Program-made: the position numbers and the translations under genes
Shown: piece after piece, positions 16,019-25,366 of the stretch
Position numbering within the stretch: position 1 is the first letter of the stretch
How the letters are laid out: each line of letters begins with the position of its first letter
The notes under the pieces: model-generated
What the model was told of the DNA's origin: nothing
The model's input: only the letters and a program-made list of their open reading frames with translations
The model's database searches: none
Origin: Spirosoma linguale DSM 74
Lineage (GTDB): Bacteria > Bacteroidota > Bacteroidia > Cytophagales > Spirosomataceae
Assembly: GCA_000024525.1 (NCBI GenBank)
Contig: CP001769.1
Coordinates: forward strand, 310,001 to 374,000
Direction: 5' to 3'
DNA: 64,000 nucleotides

Positions 16019-16798
16019 TTGTTACTCGCTTATCTCCGGTATTTGAGTCGCGCCCGCGACGAACATTCGCTTCATTCCCCATTTCTCTTTTCTCTTTACG
16101 TTCAGGTCATCCGGGCAAAAACCGGATCCAGAGCACTGTTTGCGCCTATACGGGCACTCAGAAAAGAACTTCGTAAAAGTCGTCAGCTTATTACAATCGC
16201 CGATTTAGGAGCGGGGTCCAAAGTGAATCCATCCCGGCAGCGAACCATTGGCGATATTGCCCGGAACTCCCAGAAACCGGCACGCTTCGGTCGGCTCCTG
16301 TTTCGGCTGATTCGGCGCTTCGAGGCCAAAGTCGTGGTTGATCTGGGCACATCGCTGGGCATGACAACGGCTTACCTGGCCGAAGCCACTAAACCGTACG
16401 GTGGTCAGGTGCTGACGTTTGAAGGCTGCCCGGAAACGGCGGCCGTAGCCCGGCAGAATTTCGAGCGGTTAGCTATGCAGAACGTCGAGGTAGTTGTTGG
16501 CAATCTGGATGAAACCCTGCTACCCGCCATCGGCGGACTGCCTCCCGTTGATTTTGTCTTTTTCGATGCCAACCACCGGTATGAGCCAACGGTACGCTAT
16601 TTCGAAACCTGCCTGACCAATATTCATAATGATACCGTATTCGTTTTCGACGATATACACTGGTCGGACGAAATGGAGCAGGCATGGGCTTACCTCAAGG
16701 CGCACAAAGCCGTTAGTGTAACGGTCGATTTGTTTTGGGTGGGGCTAGTATTTTTTCGGAAGGAACAGCCAAAACAGGATTTCGTTCTTTGGTTTTGA
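16019..16798 (+). CDS. Class I SAM-dependent methyltransferase
   Basis: The 259-residue protein has the glycine-rich SAM motif VVDLGTSLGMTTAYLAEATK at about 105-124, an acidic strand end VLTFEGCPETAAVARQNF, and the motif-IV-like DFVFFDANHRYEPTVRYFETC, then FVFDDIHWSDEMEQAW. This is the usual layout of small O-methyltransferase-like enzymes in Bacteroidota that start with a DEHSLHSPFLFSLY segment. The start is a TTG at 16019, three bases after the apaG stop; no in-frame ATG precedes the conserved N-terminus. The substrate is unknown. Confidence 0.82.
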   Translation: MLLAYLRYLSRARDEHSLHSPFLFSLYVQVIRAKTGSRALFAPIRALRKELRKSRQLITIADLGAGSKVNPSRQRTIGDIARNSQKPARFGRLLFRLIRRFEAKVVVDLGTSLGMTTAYLAEATKPYGGQVLTFEGCPETAAVARQNFERLAMQNVEVVVGNLDETLLPAIGGLPPVDFVFFDANHRYEPTVRYFETCLTNIHNDTVFVFDDIHWSDEMEQAWAYLKAHKAVSVTVDLFWVGLVFFRKEQPKQDFVLWF

Positions 16799-16855
16799 CG
16801 AAAGTAACCGCAAATTACGTTACCTTTCCAAAGGTATTTTTGTTGGTTATTATAT

Positions 16856-18220
16856 ATGAACTTCCTGACTTATAGCCGTTTGGCTTTAACCGTTGGCCTT
16901 TCAGCCCTTTTTTTACATATGGTGTCTTGTAGTAAAGACACTACCGAGTCATTGACCACAACGGAAACATCTTCGTTTGATCTTATTCAGCAAAAAATCC
17001 TGACGCCTTCCTGCGCTACGTCGGGCTGCCACTTATCAGATAAAGATGCTACGTACTTTCAGCATGGGCTGGTATTAGCAGAAGGTGTCGCTTACCAAAA
17101 CCTGGTGGGTGTTGATCCAAAAAACAGTAGTGCTAAGGCAGACGGCTTCAAGCGAGTGAAAGCGTATGCTTCACTGGAGAGTTTGCTCTATCATAAAATA
17201 ACAACAACTGCCGGCCATCATAGCGGTAAACAATACGGAAATCCAATGCCATTGGGCGGAGTCGCCCTATCTGACGGGCAGGTTGAGTTTGTGCGTCGCT
17301 GGATAGATGCTGGTGCGCCCAAAACAGGCACTATTGCTGATGCTACCTTATTGAATGACAAAACGGTTTCCGAGGCAGCTTACGAACCATTAACGGTGCC
17401 TGCGGCCGGAACTGGTTTTCAGATGGCCGTTCCCTCGTTCGATATACAGCCGAATTTTGAACGGGAGTTGTTTACCCGGAAAATGCTCGGCAATACACAG
17501 GATGTGTACGTAAATCGCTATGAGACCAAGATGCGGAGTGGGAGCCACCATTTTGTTGCGTATGATTTCCGCAATAAAGCCCTTTTGCCTAACCTGAATG
17601 ACATCCGCGATTTACGTAACCCTGATAATTCTCTGAATATATTAACTGCTCTGACTATGTCGAACCATGTGTATCTGGCGGGTTCGCAGGCGCAGTATCA
17701 GGACTACGTATTCCCCGAGGGAGCCGCCTTGCTTATTCCGGCGGGGGCTTCGTTCGATCTTAACTCGCACTTCGTTAATAAAACTACGGGAGTACGTAAG
17801 GGGGAAGCCCAGATCAACCTGTATACGGTCGATAAGGCAAAAGTGAAAAACATCGTTCAGACGCTCGATCTGAGTAATACAAATCTGACACTTCCCGCCA
17901 ATACCCGGGTGACGCTCACCAAAACGTTTACCTTCAGCAAGCCCCGGAAGGTGCTTACCCTCACGTCGCATATGCACAAGCTGGGTGAGAAGTTTGTGAT
18001 CAAAATCGTGGGTGGAGCCCGCAACGGTGAAATCGTTTATACCTCTACCGACTGGGAAAACCCTGAAATTATCACCTTCAAAACCCCCATCGACCTGCAA
18101 AAAGGGGAAGGGCTCATGTCTGAAATAACCTATAATAATACCACCAGCAAAGCCGTCAGCTTCGGCTTGACGAGTGAAGATGAAATGGGTATTATTTTCG
18201 GGTATTATTACGAGGAATAG
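16856..18220 (+). CDS. Lipoprotein with haem c-type motif and copper monooxygenase-like domain
   Basis: The 454-residue protein has a signal peptide with lipobox ending MVSC at about residue 25. The segment SCATSGCH at about 58-64 is a CX4CH haem-like motif within a cytochrome-type domain that ends MPLGGVALSDGQVEFVRRWIDAGAP. The rest resembles the copper type II ascorbate-dependent (peptidylglycine/dopamine) monooxygenase fold: KMRSGSHHFVAYDF carries the His-His pair and LTSHMHKLGEKF the His-x-His pair expected for two copper sites. I infer a cell-surface or periplasmic redox enzyme; whether it hydroxylates a substrate is unknown. A TATTTTTG -7-like element lies at 16835-16842. Confidence 0.65.
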   Translation: MNFLTYSRLALTVGLSALFLHMVSCSKDTTESLTTTETSSFDLIQQKILTPSCATSGCHLSDKDATYFQHGLVLAEGVAYQNLVGVDPKNSSAKADGFKRVKAYASLESLLYHKITTTAGHHSGKQYGNPMPLGGVALSDGQVEFVRRWIDAGAPKTGTIADATLLNDKTVSEAAYEPLTVPAAGTGFQMAVPSFDIQPNFERELFTRKMLGNTQDVYVNRYETKMRSGSHHFVAYDFRNKALLPNLNDIRDLRNPDNSLNILTALTMSNHVYLAGSQAQYQDYVFPEGAALLIPAGASFDLNSHFVNKTTGVRKGEAQINLYTVDKAKVKNIVQTLDLSNTNLTLPANTRVTLTKTFTFSKPRKVLTLTSHMHKLGEKFVIKIVGGARNGEIVYTSTDWENPEIITFKTPIDLQKGEGLMSEITYNNTTSKAVSFGLTSEDEMGIIFGYYYEE

Positions 18221-18571
18221 ACTTTAGTGGAGCTAGTGGAATAGGTGAGGTAAGTGGATTAACGTGAATAATGTCTAAATTTCTCTGGCTATCAATAGCT
18301 TAAGTGCCGTAGGCACGGGATGTTTGTAGAATAGGGTGGTCGTGAACTCGACTGGCGTGCCGTAGGTACGCAACAATGGGTAAGGATTACGTACCTACGG
18401 CACGCCAGTCGAGTTCACGACCACCCATTCTACAAACATTAGTCCGCTACGCGGCCATTATTCACGTTGGATTAAGTGGAATAGGTGTAGTAAGTAAAAT
18501 GGCTGACGCAGGAGTTTTGATCTCGCGTCAGCCATTTTACTTACTACACCCACTTCACTTACTCCACTAAA
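18221..18571. repeat. Cluster of nested and adjacent palindromes between convergent genes
   Basis: No gene is present. The largest palindrome has arms 18320-18370 and 18390-18439 (about 50 bp, one single-base indel). A second has perfect 26-bp arms at 18484-18509 and 18525-18550. An outer pair, aacgtgaataatg near 18263 and cattattcacgtt near 18455, encloses the first. Copies of agtggaataggtg/gtaagtgg are scattered on both sides. The cluster separates the copper-lipoprotein gene from the convergent helicase gene and can terminate both. Confidence 0.85.
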
Positions 18572-20731
18572 CTACCGTGCTACTTCAATATTAACCCGGC
18601 GTCCTTTAATGGTGTTGCCTTCCATAGCGTCGACAACGCGGTTGGCTACATCTTTCGGTACATCAACGTAGGTGAACTTGTCGAAGATATCAATGCTACC
18701 GATGCTGTTACCGGGAATGTTGGCTTCACCGGCAATGGCACCTACGATGTCGCCCGGACGGACGAAATCTTTGCGGCCAATGCTCACCATCAGGCGGGTC
18801 ATGTTCGCTTCGCGTTCACGGGGAACACGCTGATCGTCGCGGTCGAAATAAGGTTTGCCTGTGCCCGACCGATCCCGGTCGTTGAAACGTGGACGATCAC
18901 CACCGTCGGAGCGACGGTCGCCAAAGCGTGACCCACCCCGATCACCACCCTCACGACGGTCACCAAAACGCGAGCTGTTACCCCGCTCATCGCGGTCGCC
19001 AAAGCGTGACCCACCCCGACGATCTTCGAAGCGTCCACCACCTTCACCCCGACCACGATCGGCGTATTTGTCGCGGCCATTCCGGCGATCATCTTCCAGA
19101 TTGAGGTTCTGATCGGCGAATTCGTTCTTCTCCAGACCCATACTGCGTTTTACCAGCGCGGCTACAATCTGCTCGGTCGAGAAACCGGCGTGGTTGAGCT
19201 GCGTCAGTAAATCGTCATACAGGTTCAAGTCTTTGCTTTCCTGAATCGTTTGTTGCAGTTGCTCGATGAAACGGGCTTTGCGAACACCAACGATGTCTTC
19301 GAAGGAAGGAATGACACCTTTCTCAACCTTAACTTTTGTATAAGTCTGGATTTCGCGGAAACGGTATTTCTCATCGCGACCCACGAACGAGAACGCCCGG
19401 CCCGATTTACCCGCCCGGCCTGTCCGACCAATCCGGTGTACGTAATATTCTTCGTCGAGGGGAATGTCGAAGTTGATAACCGCGTCGACATCATCAACGT
19501 CAATACCACGAGCGGCTACGTCGGTAGCAACCAGGATGTTGGTCGTACCGGCGCGGAACTTGCTCATGACATTGTTCCGTTGCGCCTGGCGCAGATCGCC
19601 GTGCAAGCCTTCGGCCTGATAGCCCCGGATTTGCAGGTCTTCAACGATTTCGTCGACTTTCCGTTTTGTATTACAGAATACCAGCAGCAGTTTCAGATCG
19701 TACATGTCGATCAGACGGCACATCACTTCAACTTTTGCTTTCGATTTTACTTCAAAATAAACCTGCTCGATGTTTACGTTCGTCAATTCTTTCTTGACGA
19801 CTTTCACCAGCACAGGATCTTTCTGGAACTTCTGGGTGATCTGCATGATCGGCTTCGACATCGTTGCCGAGAACAGGATCGTTTGCCGCTCTTCGGGCAT
19901 TTCTTCCAGAATGCTCTCAATATCTTCCCGGAAGCCCATATCCAGCATCTCATCCGCTTCGTCAAGAATCATCATCTTAACGTTGTTGAGTTTGAGGGTA
20001 TTTCGCTCCATGTGGTCCATTACACGGCCGGGCGTACCGATTACGATATGCACACCGCTCTTGAGTGACCGAATCTGCCGCTCAATGGAGTCACCGCCAT
20101 AGATAGCTTCGATACGGATACCACGCTTGTATTTGGCTAGTTTCTTTATCTCTTCGGCTACCTGCAAGGCCAGTTCCCGCGTTGGGCAAAGGATAAGCGT
20201 TTGTACCGAACGATCCTGAACATCGATCAGATCAAGAGCAGGAATACCAAAGGCGGCCGTTTTACCGGTACCCGTTTGGGCCTGTCCGATTACGTCACGA
20301 CCATCCAGAATTGGTGGAATTGCTTCGGCCTGAATGGGCGATGGGCTAATGAAGCCCATATCCGTAACAGCCTGCAACAGCTCGGGCGAAATGGCCAGGC
20401 TGGAGAATAAAAGCTGATTAGGATCAGCCTTAGGCGTTACTACTTCTGCAACCGCAGCTGCCGCTTTAGGTTCTTCAACGTGAGCAAGGGGTTCGTCGGC
20501 CACAATAACGACTTTATCGGCCACACCTTCAGCAACGATTTCGGCTGCGGTGTCATCAAAACCGGCTTCAACGGCTGGTTTTGCTACTTTCTTTTTTGGA
20601 ACCTTAGCTGTTTTGGCTTCGGTAATTGCCGAGTCAGCAGGAGCGACCGCGCTGGCGGCCATTTCTGTGGCTATTTTTTCAATGTCCAGGAAGTCATCCT
20701 GATCGGCTGATTTAGTTGTTTTCGTTTTCAT
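18572..20731 (-). CDS. DEAD-box RNA helicase with RGG tract and DbpA-type RNA-binding domain
   Basis: The 719-residue ATP-dependent RNA helicase carries the Q motif (SPIQAEAIPPIL), AQTGTGKTAAF (motif I), PTRELALQ (Ia), DEADEMLDMGF (II), SATM (III), LVFCNTKRKVDEI (IV), ATDVAARGIDVDDVD (V) and HRIGRTGRAGKSG (VI). It has an N-terminal Ala/Lys/acidic extension of about 120 residues. The core is followed by an Arg/Gly/Asp-rich tract of repeated SRFGDR units and a C-terminal DbpA/CsdA-type RNA-binding domain (MTRLMVSIGRKDFVRPGDIVGAI ... KGRRVNIEVAR). A longer frame reaches 20887, but the ATG at 20731 removes an implausible basic/aromatic stretch. It is likely to act in ribosome assembly or cold adaptation. 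Confidence 0.93.
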   Translation of the reverse strand: MKTKTTKSADQDDFLDIEKIATEMAASAVAPADSAITEAKTAKVPKKKVAKPAVEAGFDDTAAEIVAEGVADKVVIVADEPLAHVEEPKAAAAVAEVVTPKADPNQLLFSSLAISPELLQAVTDMGFISPSPIQAEAIPPILDGRDVIGQAQTGTGKTAAFGIPALDLIDVQDRSVQTLILCPTRELALQVAEEIKKLAKYKRGIRIEAIYGGDSIERQIRSLKSGVHIVIGTPGRVMDHMERNTLKLNNVKMMILDEADEMLDMGFREDIESILEEMPEERQTILFSATMSKPIMQITQKFQKDPVLVKVVKKELTNVNIEQVYFEVKSKAKVEVMCRLIDMYDLKLLLVFCNTKRKVDEIVEDLQIRGYQAEGLHGDLRQAQRNNVMSKFRAGTTNILVATDVAARGIDVDDVDAVINFDIPLDEEYYVHRIGRTGRAGKSGRAFSFVGRDEKYRFREIQTYTKVKVEKGVIPSFEDIVGVRKARFIEQLQQTIQESKDLNLYDDLLTQLNHAGFSTEQIVAALVKRSMGLEKNEFADQNLNLEDDRRNGRDKYADRGRGEGGGRFEDRRGGSRFGDRDERGNSSRFGDRREGGDRGGSRFGDRRSDGGDRPRFNDRDRSGTGKPYFDRDDQRVPREREANMTRLMVSIGRKDFVRPGDIVGAIAGEANIPGNSIGSIDIFDKFTYVDVPKDVANRVVDAMEGNTIKGRRVNIEVAR

Positions 20732-21204
20732 TAATTTGGAAATGATTAAATAAAATGAATCATCCAAACGAAGACGAGTATGTGCCAGTGAACGGCGCGA
20801 TAATGCGAGAATTGCCCAACGAACCAAGCTGCCCCAACGACCCAACAGGACCACCACCCCAAACCTCTTCAAGGGGGATAAAGACAACGACCGGATTTAC
20901 CGGTACGACCATTTGACGATTAGCCCACGCGCAAGAGAATTCACTCCGAGTGCTCCACTCGGGAGCGTCCACACAGAAACCCATCCTGTACATCCGTACA
21001 TAAGCTCTGTCAGACCTAACTCAACACGTAAAAAAGGAGAGAAACAGAGACGCGAACGGATGCCGCTTGTAAAATCTGATGCAAAAGTACAACTATTTTT
21101 GCTAAAAAGCAAGCTTCACTCTATTATTATTGTATTTATTTAAGAAGAGAGTCGGTATGCTGGCTTGCTTTTAGGATATAATTGTCTTTTATCAATACTA
21201 ATCT
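20732..21204. other. Gene-free region: probable long leader of the helicase gene
   Basis: The 473 bases between the divergent helicase and DUF2905 genes show no convincing coding sequence. The helicase-proximal 300 bases are rich in ccaac/cgacc runs and then turn AT-rich at about 21080-21200, where both promoters probably lie. That would give the helicase mRNA a 5' leader of some 300 bases, as seen for other cold-inducible helicase genes. I see no long palindrome here. Confidence 0.4.
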
Positions 21205-21435
21205 ATGACACCTACCACCGGTAAATACATAATGTTGATCGGTTCCGTTGTTGTTCTCATCGGCCTTGTTATCTACTTCTTTGGCGATAAACTGCATTGG
21301 CTGGGGCGTCTGCCCGGCGATATTCGCATCGTGGGACGTGACGGTGGCGGATTCTATTTCCCAATCGTAACCTGTATTGTGGTTAGTATAGTACTGAATC
21401 TTCTTATCGTCCTGATCCGTCGTTTTTTCGGGTAG
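21205..21435 (+). CDS. DUF2905 small membrane protein
   Basis: The 76-residue protein has two transmembrane segments (IMLIGSVVVLIGLVIYFFG and YFPIVTCIVVSIVLNLLIVL) joined by the loop DKLHWLGRLPGDIRIVGRDGGGF. The LGRLPGDIRI block is the signature of the DUF2905 family. Function is unknown. Its 3' end overlaps the convergent gene at 21404 by 32 bases. Confidence 0.85.
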   Translation: MTPTTGKYIMLIGSVVVLIGLVIYFFGDKLHWLGRLPGDIRIVGRDGGGFYFPIVTCIVVSIVLNLLIVLIRRFFG

Positions 21436-22975
21436 TTGCCTTATCTGTTTCTACAGAAGTGGTTTCTTCGCTGTAAGTAAGCTTGTTCAGGTAGAAGACT
21501 TCCCGCTGACCAGCGTTCGAGTTTTTTGTGGCAGCAATTTTCTGAAAGCCGCAGGCGATGAAATGCCGGTCATACCAGGCCATTAAGTTATCCTGGGCTG
21601 AAAACGTCACTTTTTCATTTTCGGCGTTGGTCTTAAGCTTAAATTTCTCGGTTTCTTTTACCACTTTACTGCCCTGGATGACCTCTGTATTGATTTCACC
21701 ATCGTTGGGGTAGGCCAGCACCATTTTATCGTTCTGCTGGGAGACCTGTACCATTTCTGTTAGTTCTGTACTAAGCAGTTCCTTAATTGGGAAGCAGTTA
21801 TCCCACAAGAGCTTACCCTGTTTGTCGAAGCCGCAAATGAAGGCATGGGTGTATCGAAATCCTTCGTAACGGTCGGCTCCGCGCAGGTAACCGCCATAGG
21901 CAAGCGTGCTGCCCCGGTATTGTGGGTAGTAGACTTCGGCAACGAGTGTGAGGCCATCGGGCGCGGGCTTTAAGTCGTGAACCAGTAATCGATAACGGAA
22001 TTTGTAGTCTTTTCCCTCTTCCTTCCTTTTCTGAGCCTTTGCCAGCAGTTTTTGCTGCCGGTGGGGTTTCAGGTAGTTAAAGAAGTTCTGGAGCTGGGAG
22101 AATTCGATGTACTGAATGTCGTTGACTGTCTCCGTAGTCGACACGCTCCCCCCCTCGGCATGGTGGATACGCGCTACGTAGATGCCCTGCGAGTACGGTG
22201 TGCAATCGGTGGAGTAATTGCCAACGAGTATGGATTCCTGCTGATTGACGGGCAACAGCTTTCCCGAGATCAGGCTGTTTTGTGCCCCGTCGAAGTCGAG
22301 TGTTCGGAGGAGTTTGCTATCGTAATTATAGGTCCGGATCGAAAACTTACAGTGCCGCCGTAGGGAATGAACCAGTACGTTGACTTCATGTCGGGCTTCG
22401 TCGATTTCAAGGCTGCTGATTTCTGTTCGGTTAGCGTACAGGCCGGGTAGCACTTTTACCGTTCGGTCGAAGAATGAGAACGACATAACAACCGGTCGGC
22501 CGTGGTGAAAGCCGCTCACATACGCCTGACTTCCCATTACCTTAAACTCGTGGACATCCAACTGGTCAATTAATTTACCTTCGAAGGTTTCAATCACGCC
22601 ATCATCGAGGTGCAGCCGCAGAAACTGATACTGGCTACCGTCGTACTCCCGAAAGAGATGGTAAACATATTGGTCGGACTTATAAGTAGTAACCGGTTTG
22701 TATTTAATATCCTGCTTGAATTCGGTATGCCAGACGGGCTTGAGGTTGGTGTCGTACTTCTGAAAGTTTAATCTGACTGGCGCATTATCGGTAAAGCTGC
22801 CGGTCCGAATTGTCATCAGCACACCTCGCTCTGCCAGAGGAGTCACGTCGAATGATTCAGCTTCATTCGGGTCAGACGGAATCTCGATCCGCATGGACTG
22901 TTCCAGTTGTGCCCGCACGGGACTGACACTAATGGCTAACAGAAACAGACAGATGATGGATAAAACAAGGCGCAT
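21404..22975 (-). CDS. Exported protein of unknown function
   Basis: I do not recognise a family. With the ATG at 22975 the protein has 523 residues and a clear signal peptide (MRLVLSIICLFLLAISV..VRAQ). A start at 22999 would add eight residues ahead of it. The mature sequence is beta-rich, with many short strands alternating with turns (YDTNLKPVWHTEF, YVYHLFREYDGSQYQFLRLHLDDG, IYVARIHHAEGG, AFICGFDKQGKLLWDNCFPI). This pattern is consistent with a beta-propeller or similar repeat fold. The DKQGKLLWDN type of segment occurs in PQQ/WD-like blades, but I cannot assign it. Its end overlaps the DUF2905 gene by 32 bases. Confidence 0.65.
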   Translation of the reverse strand: MRLVLSIICLFLLAISVSPVRAQLEQSMRIEIPSDPNEAESFDVTPLAERGVLMTIRTGSFTDNAPVRLNFQKYDTNLKPVWHTEFKQDIKYKPVTTYKSDQYVYHLFREYDGSQYQFLRLHLDDGVIETFEGKLIDQLDVHEFKVMGSQAYVSGFHHGRPVVMSFSFFDRTVKVLPGLYANRTEISSLEIDEARHEVNVLVHSLRRHCKFSIRTYNYDSKLLRTLDFDGAQNSLISGKLLPVNQQESILVGNYSTDCTPYSQGIYVARIHHAEGGSVSTTETVNDIQYIEFSQLQNFFNYLKPHRQQKLLAKAQKRKEEGKDYKFRYRLLVHDLKPAPDGLTLVAEVYYPQYRGSTLAYGGYLRGADRYEGFRYTHAFICGFDKQGKLLWDNCFPIKELLSTELTEMVQVSQQNDKMVLAYPNDGEINTEVIQGSKVVKETEKFKLKTNAENEKVTFSAQDNLMAWYDRHFIACGFQKIAATKNSNAGQREVFYLNKLTYSEETTSVETDKATTRKNDGSGR

Positions 22976-23167
22976 GGAACTGAATTTACGACTGAGCAAC
23001 CCGGTTAAAATCAGGCTCTACGAAGTTAGTCAGAATATGTAACAAAAATCATACCTCATAGCAGAGACTGCTCGCCTAACCTGTGGCACGGTTACGATCC
23101 GTTATTGACAACCAGGCGCTTACCCAATCCAGAGACTGTTTTTAAGTCCTGGGTACGTATAAACGAA

Positions 23168-23974
23168 TCAGACCGCCCAGCGTTTTTTTAGGTAATCTTT
23201 CATAAATACGTTTATATCCCACTGGCTGGCAACCGGTTGCTGGGTGAAGGGAATGGTTGGCAAATATCCCGCCGGACCAAATTCGCAGGTAACAGTCAGG
23301 GTGGGTGCGTTTGCCTTCTGAAATCTGTCCCGAATGGCATCCCACCATTTGGCATGACTTTCGAGGGCATCTTTCCACTCTGGTGCACGCGGATCGTTCA
23401 CCTGTGGCCCTTCGGGGTGGCCAACTCGGCAATGGATATGGTCACTAACCGTAATGGCCCGGTTCACGTTTTCCATCTGGTCGGATAGATAGGATTCGGC
23501 CACGTTTACCCAGTGCGAGTAATCGGCGGTCAGGCGTAACTCCGGAACTTTGAGTAGGTAGGACTGAATGGCCGGAGCGCTATATGAAAACCGGCCCCGG
23601 TGCGTTTCGTGCAGAATCCGGACGCCCGTTTGCTTCTCCACAGCGATGGCTATCTGAATCAACTCCACGTTCTGCTCAAATGTAAAATAATCGTGGCCGG
23701 TATGGGCGTTGATGAACAGGGGCTTGTACCGCGCAATGTCCAGCAGGTCGTCCTGGTATTTCTTTTTGTGTTCGCTGAAGTTACTGCCACCGCCAAAGGC
23801 CATCAGGATTAATTCCAGGCCGTGATCGTGCGTAATCTGGACCGCTTCATTTCGTTTATCTTGTCCGGCCGAGATTTCCATACCGTCGTATCCGGCGGCT
23901 TTTACACGTTTGGCGGCTTCGGCCATACCAAGATTTTCCATACCCCAAAGTGGGCAGAAGAAAAGGGTTTTCAC
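23168..23974 (-). CDS. Sugar phosphate isomerase/epimerase (AP endonuclease 2-type TIM barrel)
   Basis: The 268-residue protein is of the xylose isomerase-like TIM-barrel superfamily. Metal-ligand segments are in place: Glu in ILHETHRGRFSYS, Asp-His in RLTADYSHWVNVAESY, His in VSDHIHCRVGHPEGPQVNDP, and Glu in TVTCEFGPAGYLP. The N-terminal CPLWGMENLGMAEAAKRVKAAGYDGMEI is typical. There is no signal peptide. Enzymes of this group act on myo-inositol derivatives, hydroxypyruvate or keto-sugars, and the substrate here is unknown. It is divergently placed from fbaA. Confidence 0.85.
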   Translation of the reverse strand: MKTLFFCPLWGMENLGMAEAAKRVKAAGYDGMEISAGQDKRNEAVQITHDHGLELILMAFGGGSNFSEHKKKYQDDLLDIARYKPLFINAHTGHDYFTFEQNVELIQIAIAVEKQTGVRILHETHRGRFSYSAPAIQSYLLKVPELRLTADYSHWVNVAESYLSDQMENVNRAITVSDHIHCRVGHPEGPQVNDPRAPEWKDALESHAKWWDAIRDRFQKANAPTLTVTCEFGPAGYLPTIPFTQQPVASQWDINVFMKDYLKKRWAV

Positions 23975-24181
23975 AGGTTTAAGGGCTTAGTTTATAGGAC
24001 CAAAAGTGGTGGAAAAATTGTTCTTAGTGTAAATATTAATTGACCTTTCACCGAGAAGCATTTCCGTAAGATTAGTATTTTTTTTACAATATCCCCAACT
24101 TTACCATCTGAAGTCAAATAGATTAACCGTCCTCTTTTTCGGTAAACTATTTCTTGAACGAATCCAAAATAAAACCCAATT

Positions 24182-25261
24182 ATGAGTGAAGTAGCCACCC
24201 GTTTTGCTCCCGGTGTTGTGACCGGCGAAGGCGTTACCGAAATTTTCCGTCACGCCAACGAAAATGATTACGCCCTTCCCGCCGTCAATGTTGTTGGCAC
24301 GGACTCCGTCAACGCCGTACTGGAAACAGCTAAAGCGGTTAACTCTCCGGTAATCGTTCAGTTCTCGAACGGTGGAGGTATTTTTTATGCTGGTAAGTCG
24401 CTGCCGAACGATAAGCAACAGGCGGCTATTGCCGGTTCTATCTCAGGCGCTTTGCACGTTCATCACATCGCTGAGCTGTATGGCGTACCCGTTATTCTGC
24501 ATACCGACCACTGCGCCAAAAAACTGCTACCCTGGATTGATGGCCTGCTGGCCGCCGGTGAAAAGCATTTTGACCAAACGGGCAAACCACTGTACTCTTC
24601 GCATATGCTCGACCTATCGGAGGAGCCGATTGAAGAGAACATCGAAATCTGTTCGAAATACTTTGAGCGTATGGCCAAAATTGGCATGACACTCGAAATT
24701 GAACTGGGTGTAACGGGTGGAGAAGAAGATGGCGTCGATAACACAGATGTTGATGATTCTAAACTGTATACCCAGCCTTCTGAAGTAGCTTATGCTTACG
24801 AAGAGCTGAGCAAAATTTCGCCAAACTTCACGATTGCCGCTGCTTTCGGTAACGTACACGGTGTATATAAGCCCGGTAACGTGAAGCTGTCGCCAATCAT
24901 TCTGGACAACTCTCAGAAATACATTCAGGAGAAATACAACACTGGACCGCTGCCAGTGAACTTCGTATTCCACGGTGGATCGGGCTCAAGCCGCGAAGAA
25001 ATCCGGGAAGCCATCCGCTACGGTGCCGTGAAAATGAACCTCGATACCGACATGCAGTGGGCTATGTGGGAAGGCATCCTGAAATACTACAAGTCGAAAG
25101 AAGGCTACCTGCAATCCCAGCTGGGTAACCCCGAAGGTGCCGATTCGCCAAACAAAAAATACTACGATCCACGCGTGTGGCTGCGTAAAGGCGAAGAGAG
25201 CATGGTACAACGCCTGAAAATTGCGTTTGAAGATTTGAACTGCATCAACCGGCTGGCCTAG
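24182..25261 (+). CDS. fbaA: Class II fructose-bisphosphate aldolase
   Basis: The 359-residue zinc enzyme of glycolysis/gluconeogenesis cleaves fructose 1,6-bisphosphate. Features of the class IIA (E. coli FbaA) form are visible: NSPVIVQFSNGGGIFYAGK, the zinc/catalytic HTDHCAKKLLPW segment, YSSHMLDLSEEPIEENI, LEIELGVTGGEEDGVDN (zinc Glu), AFGNVHGVYKPGNVKL (zinc His) and FHGGSGSSREEI with the last zinc His and phosphate-binding Gly/Ser. Length is normal. A hairpin terminator follows at 25289-25335, beyond which an accessory Uma2 gene is located. Confidence 0.97.
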   Translation: MSEVATRFAPGVVTGEGVTEIFRHANENDYALPAVNVVGTDSVNAVLETAKAVNSPVIVQFSNGGGIFYAGKSLPNDKQQAAIAGSISGALHVHHIAELYGVPVILHTDHCAKKLLPWIDGLLAAGEKHFDQTGKPLYSSHMLDLSEEPIEENIEICSKYFERMAKIGMTLEIELGVTGGEEDGVDNTDVDDSKLYTQPSEVAYAYEELSKISPNFTIAAAFGNVHGVYKPGNVKLSPIILDNSQKYIQEKYNTGPLPVNFVFHGGSGSSREEIREAIRYGAVKMNLDTDMQWAMWEGILKYYKSKEGYLQSQLGNPEGADSPNKKYYDPRVWLRKGEESMVQRLKIAFEDLNCINRLA

Positions 25262-25288
25262 CCAGTTTTTGGTTTAGTGTTTAGAAGA

Positions 25289-25335
25289 GTGTCGGGTGAG
25301 TCAACCGCAATGGTAGAACACCCGGCACTTTTTTT
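25289..25335 (+). terminator. fbaA terminator, copy 1 of a duplicated element
   Basis: A 10-bp stem (25289-25298 with 25319-25328, one G-U pair) is followed directly by a run of seven T. Its left half gtgtcgggtgartcaacc and its right end cccggcacttttttt recur at 25891-25921 on the far side of the Uma2 gene. Confidence 0.8.
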
Positions 25336-25366
25336 GTTATATTGCATAAAACAAATCCATCGTCAA

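Noticed and set aside
18855..19112. Short-period DNA repeat or CRISPR-like array in the helicase gene
   Set aside because: The periodic sequence is the coding region of the Arg/Gly/Asp-rich (SRFGDR) tract; there are no constant repeats separated by unique spacers. No CRISPR array was seen anywhere in the window.
19250..20068. 272-codon rightward frame opposite the DEAD-box helicase
   Set aside because: Antisense shadow of a strongly conserved gene; no motif of its own.
20913..21143. 76-codon rightward ORF upstream of DUF2905
   Set aside because: It lies in the helicase leader region, has a low-complexity translation, and runs into AT-rich promoter-like DNA; no family resemblance.
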